The notes under the pieces are model-generated. The model saw nothing but the letters and a program-made list of their open reading frames with translations. It made no database searches and was not told the DNA's origin. Positions 63,076 to 64,000 of a DNA stretch of 64,000 nucleotides are shown one piece after another. The stretch is from positions 682,001 to 746,000 of the forward strand of contig NZ_OX352321.1 in assembly GCF_947090775.1 (NCBI RefSeq). Direction: 5' to 3'. Positions within the stretch are counted from its first letter, which is position 1. Each line of letters begins with the position of its first letter. Both the position numbers and the translations under genes were made by a program. This DNA is from Pseudarthrobacter sp. MM222 (GTDB taxonomy: Bacteria > Actinomycetota > Actinomycetes > Actinomycetales > Micrococcaceae).

Positions 63076-63711
63076 ATGACCAAATACGCGCGGGATGAAT
63101 TTGACCGGGTCCCGGAGACCCCCACCCGGCAGGGTGTCCACCGGGCAGCCGCCGAATCCCGTCGCCGCAGCCTTGCCCCTGTCCTGGCTGTCGGCGCCGT
63201 GGCGCTGGTCATCGGCCTGGTGGCTTTCCTGTTCCTGCCGAAACTTGGCTTCAACTCGGCCGGCAGCTCCTCGGCCGTGACCGCGGAACAGTCCGCCACC
63301 CCCACCGCTTCAGCGGCGCCCAGCGCCAGCAGCTCCGCCCCGGCGAGTGAGTCCCCGTCGGCAGCAGCCACACCCGACGCGGCGACGCCCTCCGAAGCGC
63401 CGTCGCCCACGGCCACGCCGGCGGACGACGCCGCAGTGGACAAGACGCAGCCCGTCGCGATCTATAACGCCACCGGCACGCCCGGACTGGCGAGCAGGGT
63501 GGGCGCCACGGTCGCTTCCGACGGCTGGACCCTCGGCCCGCTGGGCAACTGGGGCGGCGCGCGGCAAACGAGTTCAGTGATTTTCTATGACGGCGCGGAG
63601 CAGCGAGTCAACGCCGAGGCCCTGGCCTCCCTGCTCAACATCCCGACCCTCGTCGACTCCGCCGAGTTCAACATGCCGCTTGTCGTCGTCCTCGGACCCG
63701 GCTTCCAGTAG
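63076..63711 (+). CDS. LytR C-terminal domain protein, membrane-anchored
   Basis: 211 residues. A cytoplasmic N-terminus (YARDEFDRVPETPTRQGVHRAAAESRRRS), one TM helix (about 34-54), a Ser/Ala/Pro/Thr-rich linker and a LytR_C domain (VAIYNATGTPGLASRVGATVASDGW, SSVIFYDGAEQRVNAEALASLL). Cell-wall-related, function unknown. Confidence 0.9.
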   Translation: MTKYARDEFDRVPETPTRQGVHRAAAESRRRSLAPVLAVGAVALVIGLVAFLFLPKLGFNSAGSSSAVTAEQSATPTASAAPSASSSAPASESPSAAATPDAATPSEAPSPTATPADDAAVDKTQPVAIYNATGTPGLASRVGATVASDGWTLGPLGNWGGARQTSSVIFYDGAEQRVNAEALASLLNIPTLVDSAEFNMPLVVVLGPGFQ

Positions 63712-63919
63712 CCCGCGTCCCGGCTTCCAGCGGCCCGCCACCCGGCTCTTCCAGCGGCCCCGGTTCGGTTACGCGTGAATAACTATTGGCCGACGGCGCG
63801 GCCTGCACCCTGCGCACAGGCGCGCCGCCGCGGGTACAGTGATTTGCGGACTTCGTTTTCGCATTCCGCGGCGCACATCGTGGTGCGGCGCCCGCAAGCT
63901 AGCTGAAAGTGTGGACACC

Positions 63920-64000
63920 ATGGCACTGGGAACCGTCAAGTGGTTCAACGCCGAAAAGGGCTACGGCTTCATCACCGTGGACGACTCCGGCGATGACGTC
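63920..64000 (+). CDS. cspA: Cold-shock protein, N-terminal part (cut by window edge)
   Basis: The first 27 codons read MALGTVKWFNAEKGYGFITV and on, the start of a CspA-family OB fold with the RNP1 motif KGYGFIT. It binds RNA and single-stranded DNA. The roughly 200-bp gap before it fits the long leader usual for csp genes. The rest is outside the window. Confidence 0.93.
   Translation, partial: MALGTVKWFNAEKGYGFITVDDSGDDV

Overview
This is high-GC actinobacterial DNA, most likely from Arthrobacter or a close Micrococcaceae relative. The evidence is the GC-rich codon use, the actinobacterial families DUF4193, DUF3263, LytR_C and AMIN-like, GTG/TTG starts, and a flagellar cluster of Gram-positive type with no P- or L-ring genes. 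The assignment is an inference from gene content; no search was run.

Left part (1-16 kb): the 5' end of otsA and a membrane-anchored DsbA-like protein lead to a tRNA-Thr(TGT) gene. A 37-bp copy of the tRNA 3' end recurs at 5370-5406, so 1.66-5.37 kb looks like a decaying tRNA-integrated island. It holds an IS30 transposase scrap, a frameshifted surface-protein scrap, and two apparently intact, overlapping genes: an APH-fold kinase and a two-TM protein of unknown function. Beyond it lie a secreted glycoside-hydrolase-like protein with Ig-like repeats, a divergent secreted beta-helix protein, an NAD-dependent epimerase, an agmatine-to-putrescine operon (aguB, a frameshifted aguA, an APC permease) with twin palindromic operators, and several small proteins.

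Centre (16-46.3 kb): an almost complete flagellar regulon. fliW-flgL-flgK-flgN run leftward. fliC, fliD-fliS-unknown, flgBC-fliEFGHIJ-NlpC/P60-fliK-flgDE, flbD-motAB, fliMNOPQR-flhBA-flhF-like-csrA run rightward. A second flgN and the sigma factor fliA follow. Four sites fit one model, T(A/T)AC-N15-G(C/G)CGATA(A/G), and lie before flgN, fliC, flgB and fliM. They are the likely targets of the FliA encoded here. The fliC and flgB leaders begin with small hairpins showing GGA in the loop, and fliC has a further GGA at its Shine-Dalgarno. With csrA and fliW in the same cluster this suggests a FliW-CsrA-flagellin feedback loop, perhaps extended to the basal-body operon. Oddities are a degenerate FlhF-like pseudo-GTPase, a FliM without the usual N-terminal CheY-binding motif, a very long repeat-bearing FliK, an NlpC/P60 protein where a FlgJ-type muramidase might be expected, and no flgF/flgG, fliL, flgM or che genes in the window.

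Right part (46.4-64 kb): dps; a QacA-type MFS exporter divergent from its TetR-type regulator around a perfect operator; a tandem glycine riboswitch ahead of gcvP-gcvT-gcvH-glyA-sdaA, which turns glycine via serine into pyruvate; then tspO, a FemX-type peptidyltransferase, a ThrE-type threonine/serine exporter, a siderophore-interacting protein, ung, DUF3263, a LytR_C protein and the start of a cold-shock gene cut by the window edge.
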